Source: Corallibacter vietnamensis | GTDB lineage: Bacteria; Bacteroidota; Bacteroidia; Flavobacteriales; Flavobacteriaceae | Direction of reading: 5' to 3' | NCBI RefSeq assembly: GCF_039537875.1 | Contig: NZ_BAABBI010000002.1 | Coordinates: 397,873-461,872 of the forward strand | Length of the DNA: 64,000 nt | In this document: in pieces, positions 37,248-45,525 of the stretch | Layout of the letters: the number at the start of each line of letters is the position of its first letter | How positions within the stretch are numbered: the first letter of the stretch is position 1 | The notes under the pieces: model-generated | Databases searched by the model: none | What the model saw: the letters and a program-made list of their open reading frames with translations, nothing else | What the model was told of the DNA's origin: nothing | Program-made: the position numbers and the translations under genes

Positions 37248-38705
37248 ATGAATAATTATAAAGTAATAATTTTATTAGCTTTAACAAACATCTTTATTAT
37301 TACAAAAGCTTTAGCTCAAGTAGGAATAGGAACAACAAATCCACATCCTTCATCTGTATTAGACATTCAGAGTTCTTCAAAAGGAGTTTTACTTCCTCAC
37401 GTAGCTTTAACTTCTTCATTAGATAGTCATACAATTGCTAACCCAAAAACAGGATTGTTAGTTTTTAATACAAATGAAACAAATGGATTAACTCGAGGGT
37501 TTTATTTCTGGAATGATTCTAAATGGAGTGAAGTTGGAAAAACAGATTTAGGATCTGGTTCAGGAGGAAGTAATGCTTCAAGTTGGAATTTAGCTGGAAA
37601 CAACCTAGATTCTTATTCTGGATCTCATTTTATAGGTACGACATCTTATGATGCTCTAAATTTTAAAGTTGATAATAACTCTATTGGTTACTTACATCCT
37701 AATGGAGGTGTAAGTTTTGGTATTGGAAGTTCTGTAAATGAAAATCGCTCTATTGCATTGGGGCAAAATGCCAATGCTAATAACGCAGTTGAAGCTCAAG
37801 CAATAGGCCCTTACTCTAAAGCTTCAGGGTATCGCTCTATGGCTTTTGGTTATAAAGCGACTTCTACAGCTAATGGTGCAATGTCTTTAGGGGATGATTC
37901 TAAAGCTTCAGGTTATCGTTCTATGGCCATAGGTTATGGGGCTAAATCTAATAATAATGATGCAGTGGCTTTAGGAGTGAATTCTTCAGCTGTTAATGAA
38001 AGTAGTGTTGCTATTGGTACAAATGCTAATGCTAGCGGACAAAATTCTGTAGCAATAGGTAAAGGTTCTGTGGCAAACAATGCAAATACGATAATATTAG
38101 GTAATACAACTCCTGATTCTCAATGGGCAGGAACAAAAGTAGGACTTGGTACATCAAACCCTTCTACAAGATTAGAGGTTGTTGGTTCTGTGAAAATTGT
38201 TGATGGAACACAAGGTGCTGGTAAAGTTTTAACATCAGATGCTAACGGAAAAGCAAGTTGGACTAATTTAAGCTCTAATGTTGTGTATGCTGAAATGTAT
38301 AAATCATCATCATCTTCTAATCAGCAAATGGCTAGTTATAATCCTGTTGTGTTTGGAAGTAGTGATTTTAGATCAGGAGTGACTGTTAGAAATAATAATT
38401 TTCAGGTTTTAACTTCTGGTGTTTATAGAGTTACTTATAATGTGTCTATAGAGAAATTAAGAGGAGGAGGAAATCAAAATTTAGGTTTTGTTTTAGGGAC
38501 AGGTGGGGATAATTCTGATAAGATTCAAGGATCAGCTTCATATAACAAGATTAAGTCTGGAGAAAAGAGAAGTTTTTCTGTGACTAAAATAGTACACCTA
38601 AATGCTTATCAGGAATTATATCTTTTTCCTACAGAAACTGATTCAAATACTGTTATTTTACCAAATTCAGCAGTAATGAGTATTGAATTAATCAAGGCTG
38701 ATTAA
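37248..38705 (+). CDS. Exported protein with YadA/trimeric-adhesin head repeats
   Basis: 485 residues from ATG at 37248; an upstream start would precede the promoter box. A signal peptide ends TKALAQ. VGIGTTNPHPSSVLDIQSSSKGVLLP is a repeat common in Bacteroidota surface proteins. Residues about 180-300 hold at least six degenerate 14-residue YadA-head repeats of the form (S/A)xAxGxxAxA, such as SVAIGTNANASGQN. A C1q/TNF-like beta domain may close the protein (VYRVTYNVSIEKL). Probably a trimeric surface fibre or adhesin. No transmembrane anchor of type V secretion is seen. Confidence 0.8.
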   Translation: MNNYKVIILLALTNIFIITKALAQVGIGTTNPHPSSVLDIQSSSKGVLLPHVALTSSLDSHTIANPKTGLLVFNTNETNGLTRGFYFWNDSKWSEVGKTDLGSGSGGSNASSWNLAGNNLDSYSGSHFIGTTSYDALNFKVDNNSIGYLHPNGGVSFGIGSSVNENRSIALGQNANANNAVEAQAIGPYSKASGYRSMAFGYKATSTANGAMSLGDDSKASGYRSMAIGYGAKSNNNDAVALGVNSSAVNESSVAIGTNANASGQNSVAIGKGSVANNANTIILGNTTPDSQWAGTKVGLGTSNPSTRLEVVGSVKIVDGTQGAGKVLTSDANGKASWTNLSSNVVYAEMYKSSSSSNQQMASYNPVVFGSSDFRSGVTVRNNNFQVLTSGVYRVTYNVSIEKLRGGGNQNLGFVLGTGGDNSDKIQGSASYNKIKSGEKRSFSVTKIVHLNAYQELYLFPTETDSNTVILPNSAVMSIELIKAD

Positions 38706-38725
38706 TCAATAAAAAAATATATTGA

Positions 38726-38763
38726 ATAAAAAAAGCGTACTAATAATTAGTACGCTTTTTTTG
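38726..38763. terminator. Bidirectional terminator between convergent genes
   Basis: AAAAAAAGCGTACTAAT pairs with ATTAGTACGCTTTTTTT around a one-base centre. Confidence 0.9.
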
Positions 38764-38777
38764 TTTGTATTTCATCA

Positions 38778-39977
38778 TTATAAAATATGTAGCTCTTTCA
38801 TGCACTCATGCATCATAGTGTATGTACGTTCAATATCAGCATCTAGCCCTATAGAAAAACGAATAAGACCATCGCTTAATCCCATTTCTTTTTGCTCATC
38901 TTCTGGTATTTCAGAAGATGTTGAAGAACCTGGAGCAGAGAATAATGTTTTATAAAACCCTAAACTTACCGCAAGATACCCAAGGTTTTTTTCTTGCATT
39001 AGTTCCATAAGTGCATTGGCCTTATCAAGTGAGCCAACATCTATGGTAAGCATACCTCCAAAACCATATTTTTCATTCATCATGCTTTTAAATAAGTCAT
39101 GTGAAGGATGCGATTCTAATCCTGGATATACCGTTTTTAAACCATCTGCTTCAAATTTTTGAGCTAAATATGTAGCGTTATGGCTATGTTGTTGCATTCT
39201 TATGTGTAGTGTTCTTAAGTTTTTTAAAACAGAAGCAGCGCGTAAACTATCCATTGTGCTTCCTAATAGCATACAAGCACCATCATTAACGTTTCTTAAG
39301 GCGTCAATAAACTCTTGAGTTCCGCATACAACACCACCAACAGTATCGCTAGAGCCATTAATAAATTTTGTTAAACTGTGTATTACAATATCAGCACCTA
39401 ATTTAACAGGTGATATTGATAATGGCGAAAACGTATTGTCTACTACAAGTTTTAAATTATGTTTTTTTGCTATAGCAGCGAGACCTTTTATGTCGGCAAC
39501 TTCTAATAAAGGATTACTAACTGATTCGCAATATAAAACTTTAGTGTTTTCGGTAATTGCAGCTTCAACAACATCTAGTTTAGTAATATCAACAAACGAG
39601 GTGCTAATATTAAGTTTTGGTGTGAAATTTTTAAGAAACGCATAAGTACCACCATAAATAGTTCTGCTAGATACCACATGATCTCCAGCACCACAAAGTT
39701 GTAAAATTACAGGTGTAATGGCTCCCATTCCTGATGCAGTTACATTAGCAGTTTCAGTACCTTCCATAGCAGCAAGCGCTTCTCCTAAATAAAGGTTAGA
39801 AGGTGATGAGTGACGAGAATACAGGTAGCAACCATCTGCATTACCTTCAAACGTATCAAACATGGTTTTAGCTGATAAAAAGGTGTATGTAGATGAATCT
39901 GAAATAGAAGGGTTAACGCCTCCAAACTCACCAAAATATTGTAAGTCTTGTATGTTATTTGCGGGTTTAAATGACAT
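38778..39977 (-). CDS. Cys/Met-metabolism PLP enzyme (cystathionine gamma-synthase or methionine gamma-lyase type)
   Basis: 399 residues. YSRHSSPSNLYLGEALAAMEGTE is the N-terminal substrate segment, LKLVVDNTFSPLSISPVKLGADIVIHSLTKFINGSSDTVGGVV holds the PLP Asp and Schiff-base Lys, and FSIGLDADIERT closes it. It acts on sulfur amino acids by gamma-elimination or replacement. The divergent Lrp/AsnC gene suggests amino-acid-responsive control, as with methionine gamma-lyase genes elsewhere. The exact reaction is uncertain. Confidence 0.88.
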   Translation of the reverse strand: MSFKPANNIQDLQYFGEFGGVNPSISDSSTYTFLSAKTMFDTFEGNADGCYLYSRHSSPSNLYLGEALAAMEGTETANVTASGMGAITPVILQLCGAGDHVVSSRTIYGGTYAFLKNFTPKLNISTSFVDITKLDVVEAAITENTKVLYCESVSNPLLEVADIKGLAAIAKKHNLKLVVDNTFSPLSISPVKLGADIVIHSLTKFINGSSDTVGGVVCGTQEFIDALRNVNDGACMLLGSTMDSLRAASVLKNLRTLHIRMQQHSHNATYLAQKFEADGLKTVYPGLESHPSHDLFKSMMNEKYGFGGMLTIDVGSLDKANALMELMQEKNLGYLAVSLGFYKTLFSAPGSSTSSEIPEDEQKEMGLSDGLIRFSIGLDADIERTYTMMHECMKELHIL

Positions 39978-40139
39978 AGTATATGTGTGTTTAATTAATA
40001 CATCAAAAATCTAAATAAATAGATATATTATCAATATATGTGTATGATTTTAGATTATTAATCTGTTATTTGTTATTTTTATAAAAATATTTTAGGTAAA
40101 AAATCTGCTAATACGTTAGTTTAAAGAAAAATTTTCAAT

Positions 40140-40598
40140 ATGATTTTTGATGATATAGATAAAAAGCTCCTGCATTTGCTTCAGCAGGATAGTAAACAAA
40201 CCAATAAAGAGTTGTCCTTAAAACTGAATTTATCGGTAACTGCTGTTTACGAGCGTATCAAAAAGTTAGAACGCGAAGGTGTTATAAATAAATATGTAGC
40301 ATTAATAAAAAAAGAAAAGATTGATAAATCATTTATAGTGTTTTGTCATATTAAACTTATTCAGCATTCACATGAGTATGTGGTTAAATTTGAAAAAGAT
40401 GTTACTAATTTAGAAGAAGTTGTAGAGTGTTTTCATATTAGTGGTGATTATGATTACCTTTTAAAAGTGATAGTAAGCGATATGGAAGCCTTTAGAGAGT
40501 TTATGGTTAATAAATTAACCTCTATAAATCATATTGGTAGTACACATAGTATGTTTGTAATTAACGAAGTAAAACACACAACAGCAATACGCGTTTAG
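40140..40598 (+). CDS. Lrp/AsnC family transcriptional regulator
   Basis: 152 residues. N-terminal helix-turn-helix DDIDKKLLHLLQQDSKQTNKELSLKLNLSVTAVYERIKKLEREGVI and a C-terminal RAM ligand domain (about 70-150) with ECFHISGDYDYLLKVIV. It probably senses an amino acid and controls the divergent PLP enzyme across the AT-rich 162-base spacer. The CPBP protease gene follows after 2 bases. Confidence 0.93.
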   Translation: MIFDDIDKKLLHLLQQDSKQTNKELSLKLNLSVTAVYERIKKLEREGVINKYVALIKKEKIDKSFIVFCHIKLIQHSHEYVVKFEKDVTNLEEVVECFHISGDYDYLLKVIVSDMEAFREFMVNKLTSINHIGSTHSMFVINEVKHTTAIRV

Positions 40599-40600
40599 TT

Positions 40601-41227
40601 ATGAAATCTAACACTTATAAACTCATAGAGTTTTTCATTATTTTCATTCTAATACCAATAAGTTTTGCGTTGGATTATTCACCATTTATTAAGTTGGGTG
40701 TTGGGTTTGTAGGATTCTTGTATGTCATATATCTATTACTTAAAGTTGAACAGAAACAATTTAAAGTAGCTAAAGGTTTAAATTGGAAACAGTTTTGGAG
40801 AGAAACTGTTATAAAACTAGCCATTATAGCTGTATTAACCACGCTTTTCGTTTGGTTTACTGATAATGCTCGTTTATTTGAAGTATTGTTAAACAAGCCC
40901 TTACTATGGTTGACTATTTTGTTTGTTTACAGTGTGTTTTCGGTATATCCTCAAGAACTTACTTATAGAACGCTTTTTTTTGAAAGATATGCAGTATTGT
41001 TTCAAAGCACCTCTTTTGCAATAGTTTTAAATGCAGTAGTGTTTTCATTAGCACACATCATGTTTAAAAGTACTTTGGTGCTTGTTTTAACCTTTCTTGG
41101 CGGACTCTTGTTTGCGCTAACCTATACCAAAACAAAATCAACACTTTTGGTTTCCATTGAGCATGCTATTTATGGGTCTTGGTTGTTTACAGTAGGCATG
41201 GGAACTATGCTAGGTTTTCCTTCTTAA
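40601..41227 (+). CDS. CPBP-family intramembrane protease
   Basis: 208 residues with six to seven membrane helices. VYPQELTYRTLFFERY corresponds to the EExxxR motif with one Glu replaced (QE), and LNAVVFSLAHIMF to the FxxxH motif. The His and last Glu point to an Abi/CAAX-type glutamic protease. The substrate is unknown. It is 2 bases after the Lrp-type gene and probably cotranscribed. Confidence 0.82.
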   Translation: MKSNTYKLIEFFIIFILIPISFALDYSPFIKLGVGFVGFLYVIYLLLKVEQKQFKVAKGLNWKQFWRETVIKLAIIAVLTTLFVWFTDNARLFEVLLNKPLLWLTILFVYSVFSVYPQELTYRTLFFERYAVLFQSTSFAIVLNAVVFSLAHIMFKSTLVLVLTFLGGLLFALTYTKTKSTLLVSIEHAIYGSWLFTVGMGTMLGFPS

Positions 41228-41326
41228 AGCGAAATGAGTTTTTAGAGATTTACAAATCGTAATACTCAAGTAAATTATAGCTTTAAAATTAGTGAACTCA
41301 CATTCGTAAATAAAAATACAATGTTG

Positions 41327-41334
41327 TATTTTTG
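41327..41334 (+). promoter_or_regulatory. -7 box TATTTTTG of lpdA
   Basis: It matches TAnnTTTG, 37 bases before ATG at 41372. Confidence 0.5.
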
Positions 41335-41371
41335 TAATAGTTTTAAATAAAATCTGACAAAAAACAATCTT

Positions 41372-42772
41372 ATGAATTCATACGATGTAGCCGTTATAGG
41401 CTCTGGTCCTGGAGGATATGTTGCAGCTATCCGTTGCGCTCAACTAGGAATGAAAACTGCAATCATTGAAAAATATTCAACTTTAGGAGGAACTTGCCTT
41501 AACGTTGGTTGTATACCAAGTAAAGCTCTTTTAGACTCGTCTCACCATTATGAAGATGCTATTAAGCATTTTGAAGAGCATGGAATTGATATTTCTGGAG
41601 AGGTTAAGGTAAACTTAGAAAAAATGATTGCTCGTAAGCAATCTGTAGTAGATCAAACTACAGGTGGAATTGATTTCTTAATGAAGAAGAATAAGATTGA
41701 TGTATATGAAGGTTTAGGAAGCTTTAAAGATGCTACTCATATCCTTATCAAAGGAGAAAAAGAAGAAGAGATTGAAGCTAAAAACACCATAATAGCAACA
41801 GGTTCTAAACCATCTAGCTTACCATTTATCAATATTGATAAAGAACGTGTAATCACTTCTACTGAAGCGTTAAAACTTAAAGAAGTTCCTAAACATTTAA
41901 TTGTAATTGGTGGTGGAGTTATTGGTCTTGAGTTAGGTCAAGTATACAAGCGTTTAGGTGCTGAGGTTTCTGTTGTGGAGTATGCAGATAGAATTTTACC
42001 AACAATGGATGCAGGTGTTTCTAAGGAGTTGAATAAAGTTTTAAAGAAGCAAAAATTTAAAATCAATGCCTCTCATAAAGTAAAATCGGTAGAACGCGTT
42101 GGAGATGATGTTATCGTTAAAGCTGATAACAAAAAAGGTGAAGAAGTAGAATTTAAAGGCGATTACTGTTTAGTATCAGTAGGTCGTCGTCCTTATACTG
42201 ATGGTTTAAATGCTGAAGCTGCTGGAGTAAAAATAAATGACAGAGGTCAAGTTGAAGTAAATGACCATTTACAAACAAGTGCTTCAAACATTTATGCAAT
42301 AGGAGATGTTATTAAAGGCGCAATGTTAGCGCATAAAGCTGAAGAAGAAGGCGTATTTGTTGCTGAAACATTAGCAGGACAAAAACCACATATAGATTAT
42401 AATTTAATTCCTGGTGTTGTTTACACTTGGCCAGAAGTTGCAGCTGTTGGTAAAACCGAAGCGCAACTTAAAGAAGCTGGAGTAGAGTATAAGGTAGGAC
42501 AATTTCCAATGCGTGCTTTAGGGCGTAGTAGAGCAAGTATGGATCTTGATGGATTTGTAAAAGTTTTAGCAGATAAAACTACCGATGAAATTTTAGGAGT
42601 ACACATGGTTGGTGCTCGAGCTGCCGATATGATTGCTGAAGCCGTTGTAGCTATGGAGTATAGAGCAAGTGCTGAAGATGTATCTCGTATGTCTCATGCA
42701 CATCCTACATTTACTGAAGCTATCAAAGAAGCTGCTTTAGCTGCTACTGATGATAGAGCGTTACATGTTTAA
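41372..42772 (+). CDS. lpdA: Dihydrolipoyl dehydrogenase
   Basis: 466 residues. GSGPGGYVAAIRCAQLG binds FAD, GGTCLNVGCIPSKALLDSSH holds the redox Cys pair, VIGGGVIGLELGQVYKRLG binds NAD, and HAHPTFTEAIKEAAL holds the catalytic His-Glu pair. It is the E3 subunit of 2-oxo acid dehydrogenases and the glycine cleavage system. It is single, with its own promoter and terminator, so it probably serves several complexes. Confidence 0.96.
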   Translation: MNSYDVAVIGSGPGGYVAAIRCAQLGMKTAIIEKYSTLGGTCLNVGCIPSKALLDSSHHYEDAIKHFEEHGIDISGEVKVNLEKMIARKQSVVDQTTGGIDFLMKKNKIDVYEGLGSFKDATHILIKGEKEEEIEAKNTIIATGSKPSSLPFINIDKERVITSTEALKLKEVPKHLIVIGGGVIGLELGQVYKRLGAEVSVVEYADRILPTMDAGVSKELNKVLKKQKFKINASHKVKSVERVGDDVIVKADNKKGEEVEFKGDYCLVSVGRRPYTDGLNAEAAGVKINDRGQVEVNDHLQTSASNIYAIGDVIKGAMLAHKAEEEGVFVAETLAGQKPHIDYNLIPGVVYTWPEVAAVGKTEAQLKEAGVEYKVGQFPMRALGRSRASMDLDGFVKVLADKTTDEILGVHMVGARAADMIAEAVVAMEYRASAEDVSRMSHAHPTFTEAIKEAALAATDDRALHV

Positions 42773-42795
42773 GTAATCCATTTAATAAATATTAT

Positions 42796-42825
42796 AGGCG
42801 AACCTTTTGGTTCGCCTTTTTTTTG
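42796..42825 (+). terminator. Terminator of lpdA
   Basis: AGGCGAACC and GGTTCGCCT pair around TTTT, followed by seven T. Confidence 0.95.
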
Positions 42826-42907
42826 CTAAAACAATAAGAGTGTTGGTTAATAGTTAATATTGTCATAAAGTCAAGTCATTCAGGCTTTAATAACAATAAA
42901 TATCGCG

Positions 42908-42915
42908 TACTTTTG
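42908..42915 (+). promoter_or_regulatory. -7 box TACTTTTG of the sigma-factor gene
   Basis: It matches TAnnTTTG, 70 bases before the GTG start at 42986. Confidence 0.45.
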
Positions 42916-42985
42916 CACGATTATTAAATCAATCAGACTTTTTTAAAAAAAATGTATTTAAAAAAGTGACTTCTTCTCGGTAGCT

Positions 42986-43585
42986 GTGTCTAAATATAAA
43001 ACCAACATCATTAAAAAATTTTTGAAAGCTAAAAAAGTTTCAAAAGATTTATTTGACGAGACATTAGTGAAGAAGATCGTTCTTAATAATGACGCAGATC
43101 TTTTTGAAGTTTTATATGACCGATATGCTGATTTAGTGTATAATAAATGTTTCAGCTTTGCAAAAGATGAAGATGAAGCAAAAGATTTAACTCAAGATGT
43201 ATTTTTAAAGCTTTTTATTAAGTTGGTTTCTTTTAAAGAGAAATCAAAGTTTTCAACATGGCTTTATGCATTTACATATAATCACTGTGTAAATTATGTA
43301 ACAAGAGATACAGCAAAAAAAATAGAAAAAAATGCAGTAGAAACAACCGAGATACAAGACAATCCAGAGGAAGAAGATTTTAATATTTATCAACTTAAGG
43401 TTGATAAACTACGAATAGCCCTTGAAAGAATCCCTCCAAAAGACAAGATGATTCTTCTTCTTAAATATCAAGATAGTGTAACTATAAAAGAGTTAGAAAC
43501 CATTCTTGATGTAGGAAGTAGTGCCGTAAAAATGCGCTTAAAGCGAGCTAAAGAAAAATTAATCGAAGTATATTCAAATCTTTAA
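42986..43585 (+). CDS. Sigma-70 family (ECF-like) RNA polymerase sigma factor
   Basis: 199 residues from a GTG start. Region 2 reads FEVLYDRYADLVYNKCFSFAKDEDEAKDLTQDVFLKLF and FSTWLYAFTYNHCVNY; region 4 reads LERIPPKDKMILLLKYQDSVTIKELETILDVGSSAVKMRLKRAKEKL. It directs RNA polymerase to a separate promoter set. The next gene, 4 bases on, is a 59-residue protein that may belong with it. Confidence 0.92.
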   Translation: MSKYKTNIIKKFLKAKKVSKDLFDETLVKKIVLNNDADLFEVLYDRYADLVYNKCFSFAKDEDEAKDLTQDVFLKLFIKLVSFKEKSKFSTWLYAFTYNHCVNYVTRDTAKKIEKNAVETTEIQDNPEEEDFNIYQLKVDKLRIALERIPPKDKMILLLKYQDSVTIKELETILDVGSSAVKMRLKRAKEKLIEVYSNL

Positions 43586-43589
43586 TACC

Positions 43590-43769
43590 ATGGAAAACCC
43601 GTTTAAAGAATTAGAAAAGCCTCTTAAAACAGCGCCTTCAGAATTAAAAGGAAAGGTGATGAAAGATATAGCTTTTGCCAAGTTTTTGATAGACATGTCT
43701 AGGTTGTTTTCAGTGAATATTGGAGATATCTTTGAAAGAACTTTAAAAAAAAGAAGAGGAACTAATTAA
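43590..43769 (+). CDS. Small 59-residue protein after the sigma factor gene
   Basis: ATG at 43590, TAA at 43767-43769: MENPFKELEKPLKTAPSELK at the start, ending FERTLKKRRGTN. The last part is basic, with a central helix (FAKFLIDMSRLFSVNIGDIFERTL). It begins 4 bases after the sigma-factor stop and ends 19 bases before the mscS gene, so all three are probably one transcript. It lacks anti-sigma motifs but could modulate or couple to the sigma factor. Confidence 0.7.
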   Translation: MENPFKELEKPLKTAPSELKGKVMKDIAFAKFLIDMSRLFSVNIGDIFERTLKKRRGTN

Positions 43770-43788
43770 TAGAAAATAAAACAAAATT

Positions 43789-44616
43789 ATGAGTAAAATT
43801 ACAGAATGGAAAGATATGATGCTAGGCTCATTTGAATCTATATGGCATGAAATAGTAAGTATAGTGCCAAAGTTATTAGGTGCTTTTACCATTCTTTTAC
43901 TAGGCTGGTTGCTATCAAAAATTATAGTAAAAATAATTAAGAAAGCTCTAAAGGTTGTAAAAGCTGATAAACTAGATGATAAATTAAATGGTGTTAACTT
44001 TTTTGGAGACAAAAAAATAACATTCAACATTATAAATATTATTGCAGGATTTGTAAAATGGGGCTTGTTTTTAGTTTTTTTAATTCTTGCAACTCAAGTT
44101 TTAGAGTTAACTATCATATCAGCAGAAATAAGTAATTTACTACATTATTTACCACAACTATTTAGTGCCTTAATACTGCTATTAATTGGTCTCTACATTG
44201 CTAGTTTTGTGAAAAATACCTTATATTCATTTTTTAAAGAACTAGAATTATCAGGTGGACGCATAATAAGTAATCTGGTTTTTTTAATTTTATTTGTATT
44301 TATTGCTGTAACAGCTCTTAATCAAGCAGGTATTAATACTGAAATAATAACGAATAATATTACGCTTATATTAGGCGCTTTGTTGTTAGCGCTTGCTTTA
44401 GCGTTAGGATTAGGAGCAAAAGATGTGGTAGATAGTTTGTTAAAAGCATATTACACAAGACGTGTGTTTATGTTAGGACAAGTTATTTCGTTTAAAGACG
44501 TTAAAGGAGAAATAGTAGAAGTAAACGAAATATCAATTACGTTAAAAACAGAAAACGGAACTTTAATTGTTCCTGTAAAAGAAATAGTAGATAACCAAGT
44601 AGAGATTCAGAATTAA
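43789..44616 (+). CDS. MscS-family mechanosensitive channel
   Basis: 275 residues. N-terminal amphipathic part, then four to five helices; the pore-lining segment NNITLILGALLLALALALGLGAKDVVDSLLKAYYTRR is of the MscS TM3 type, followed by the beta domain (FMLGQVISFKDVKGEIVEVNEISITLKTENGTLIVPVKEIVDN). It releases solutes during hypo-osmotic shock. Probably transcribed with the sigma factor. Confidence 0.9.
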   Translation: MSKITEWKDMMLGSFESIWHEIVSIVPKLLGAFTILLLGWLLSKIIVKIIKKALKVVKADKLDDKLNGVNFFGDKKITFNIINIIAGFVKWGLFLVFLILATQVLELTIISAEISNLLHYLPQLFSALILLLIGLYIASFVKNTLYSFFKELELSGGRIISNLVFLILFVFIAVTALNQAGINTEIITNNITLILGALLLALALALGLGAKDVVDSLLKAYYTRRVFMLGQVISFKDVKGEIVEVNEISITLKTENGTLIVPVKEIVDNQVEIQN

Positions 44617-44680
44617 ACTTGTTTATGGTTATAAGTTATTGTTAGGAAGGTTTTGAATCAAAAATAACGTTATTTGCTTA

Positions 44681-44710
44681 TCCCTTTTCAGAAATGAGAA
44701 GGGATTTTTT
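44681..44710 (+). terminator. Terminator of the mscS gene
   Basis: TCCCTTTTC pairs with GAGAAGGGA (one wobble) across a 6-base loop, followed by six T. Confidence 0.8.
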
Positions 44711-44724
44711 ATTAATAAACCATA

Positions 44725-45450
44725 TTAGAATTCACTAATAGTCCCTTTAATGTTGTTTATTTTTATTCCAGTAAAAATCATCTCATGATAGGTTGGTAAC
44801 TGTGCACCACTTTGAGTTGTAGTCCAATCTCTCCAAGACATTTCAAGACCTCCAATAGGTAGCTCGTTGGTCCACATTTTACAAGCAATGGGTTTGTAAT
44901 TTTTATCTAGAATCCAAGCATAAGAATTCTGTGAGTCATCATTGTTTTTAGGGTATGTTACTAGTAAAACATCTTGTTTGTTTTCTAATTTAGCCTTGTA
45001 GCGTTCTACACCATTATCAAAAACTTGATACGGACCAATTACCCAAAATGAATCTTTTTTAAAATAAGAATAAGCTTCTTTAATAAGTTGGTTGGCCTTA
45101 TCGCCATTTACTTTAAACTTATGAACGTAAACCTTGCTAGAAGCTGTGTCGTTAAGGTTTAATTCTACTTTAAATTCTTTCCATGAAATGGTACAAATAT
45201 TTTCAAGTTTATTCCAGTTAAACTGTCTTTTGTTTTTATAAACCCACTCAATGTAATTGGTTTTTTTATAAGCGTCATAATCTAAAGCATCAAGCATTTT
45301 TAGAGCGAGCTCATCAGCTTGGTTACCTTTTTTTCCTTCAGGAAGATCCTCATTGTAACTAAAATATATGAAACCGAAAAAAAGCAGAGTAGGTAAGGTT
45401 AAAAAAATAACAATTCCTGAAATAATTCGTAGCAATTTTGTGATTTTCAT
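44725..45450 (-). CDS. Unidentified membrane-anchored protein
   Basis: 241 residues from ATG at 45450 (MKITKLLRIISG); an upstream ATG at 45459 adds three. One N-terminal membrane helix (about 6-27), then an extracytoplasmic beta-rich domain with repeated WxW-type aromatic segments (FNWNKLENICTISWKEFKVEL, GGLEMSWRDW). A lipocalin- or DUF6503-like fold is possible but not established. It is alone on its transcript. Confidence 0.6.
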   Translation of the reverse strand: MKITKLLRIISGIVIFLTLPTLLFFGFIYFSYNEDLPEGKKGNQADELALKMLDALDYDAYKKTNYIEWVYKNKRQFNWNKLENICTISWKEFKVELNLNDTASSKVYVHKFKVNGDKANQLIKEAYSYFKKDSFWVIGPYQVFDNGVERYKAKLENKQDVLLVTYPKNNDDSQNSYAWILDKNYKPIACKMWTNELPIGGLEMSWRDWTTTQSGAQLPTYHEMIFTGIKINNIKGTISEF

Positions 45451-45525
45451 ATAAAACAAGTTTGAAGATAAAAGTAAGTGATTTTTTATAAAAACCTACC
45501 TAAAAAGCTAAATTTCATTGATTTA

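Noticed and set aside
39978..40139. SAM riboswitch before the PLP sulfur enzyme
   Set aside because: The spacer is AT-rich with no conserved riboswitch core.
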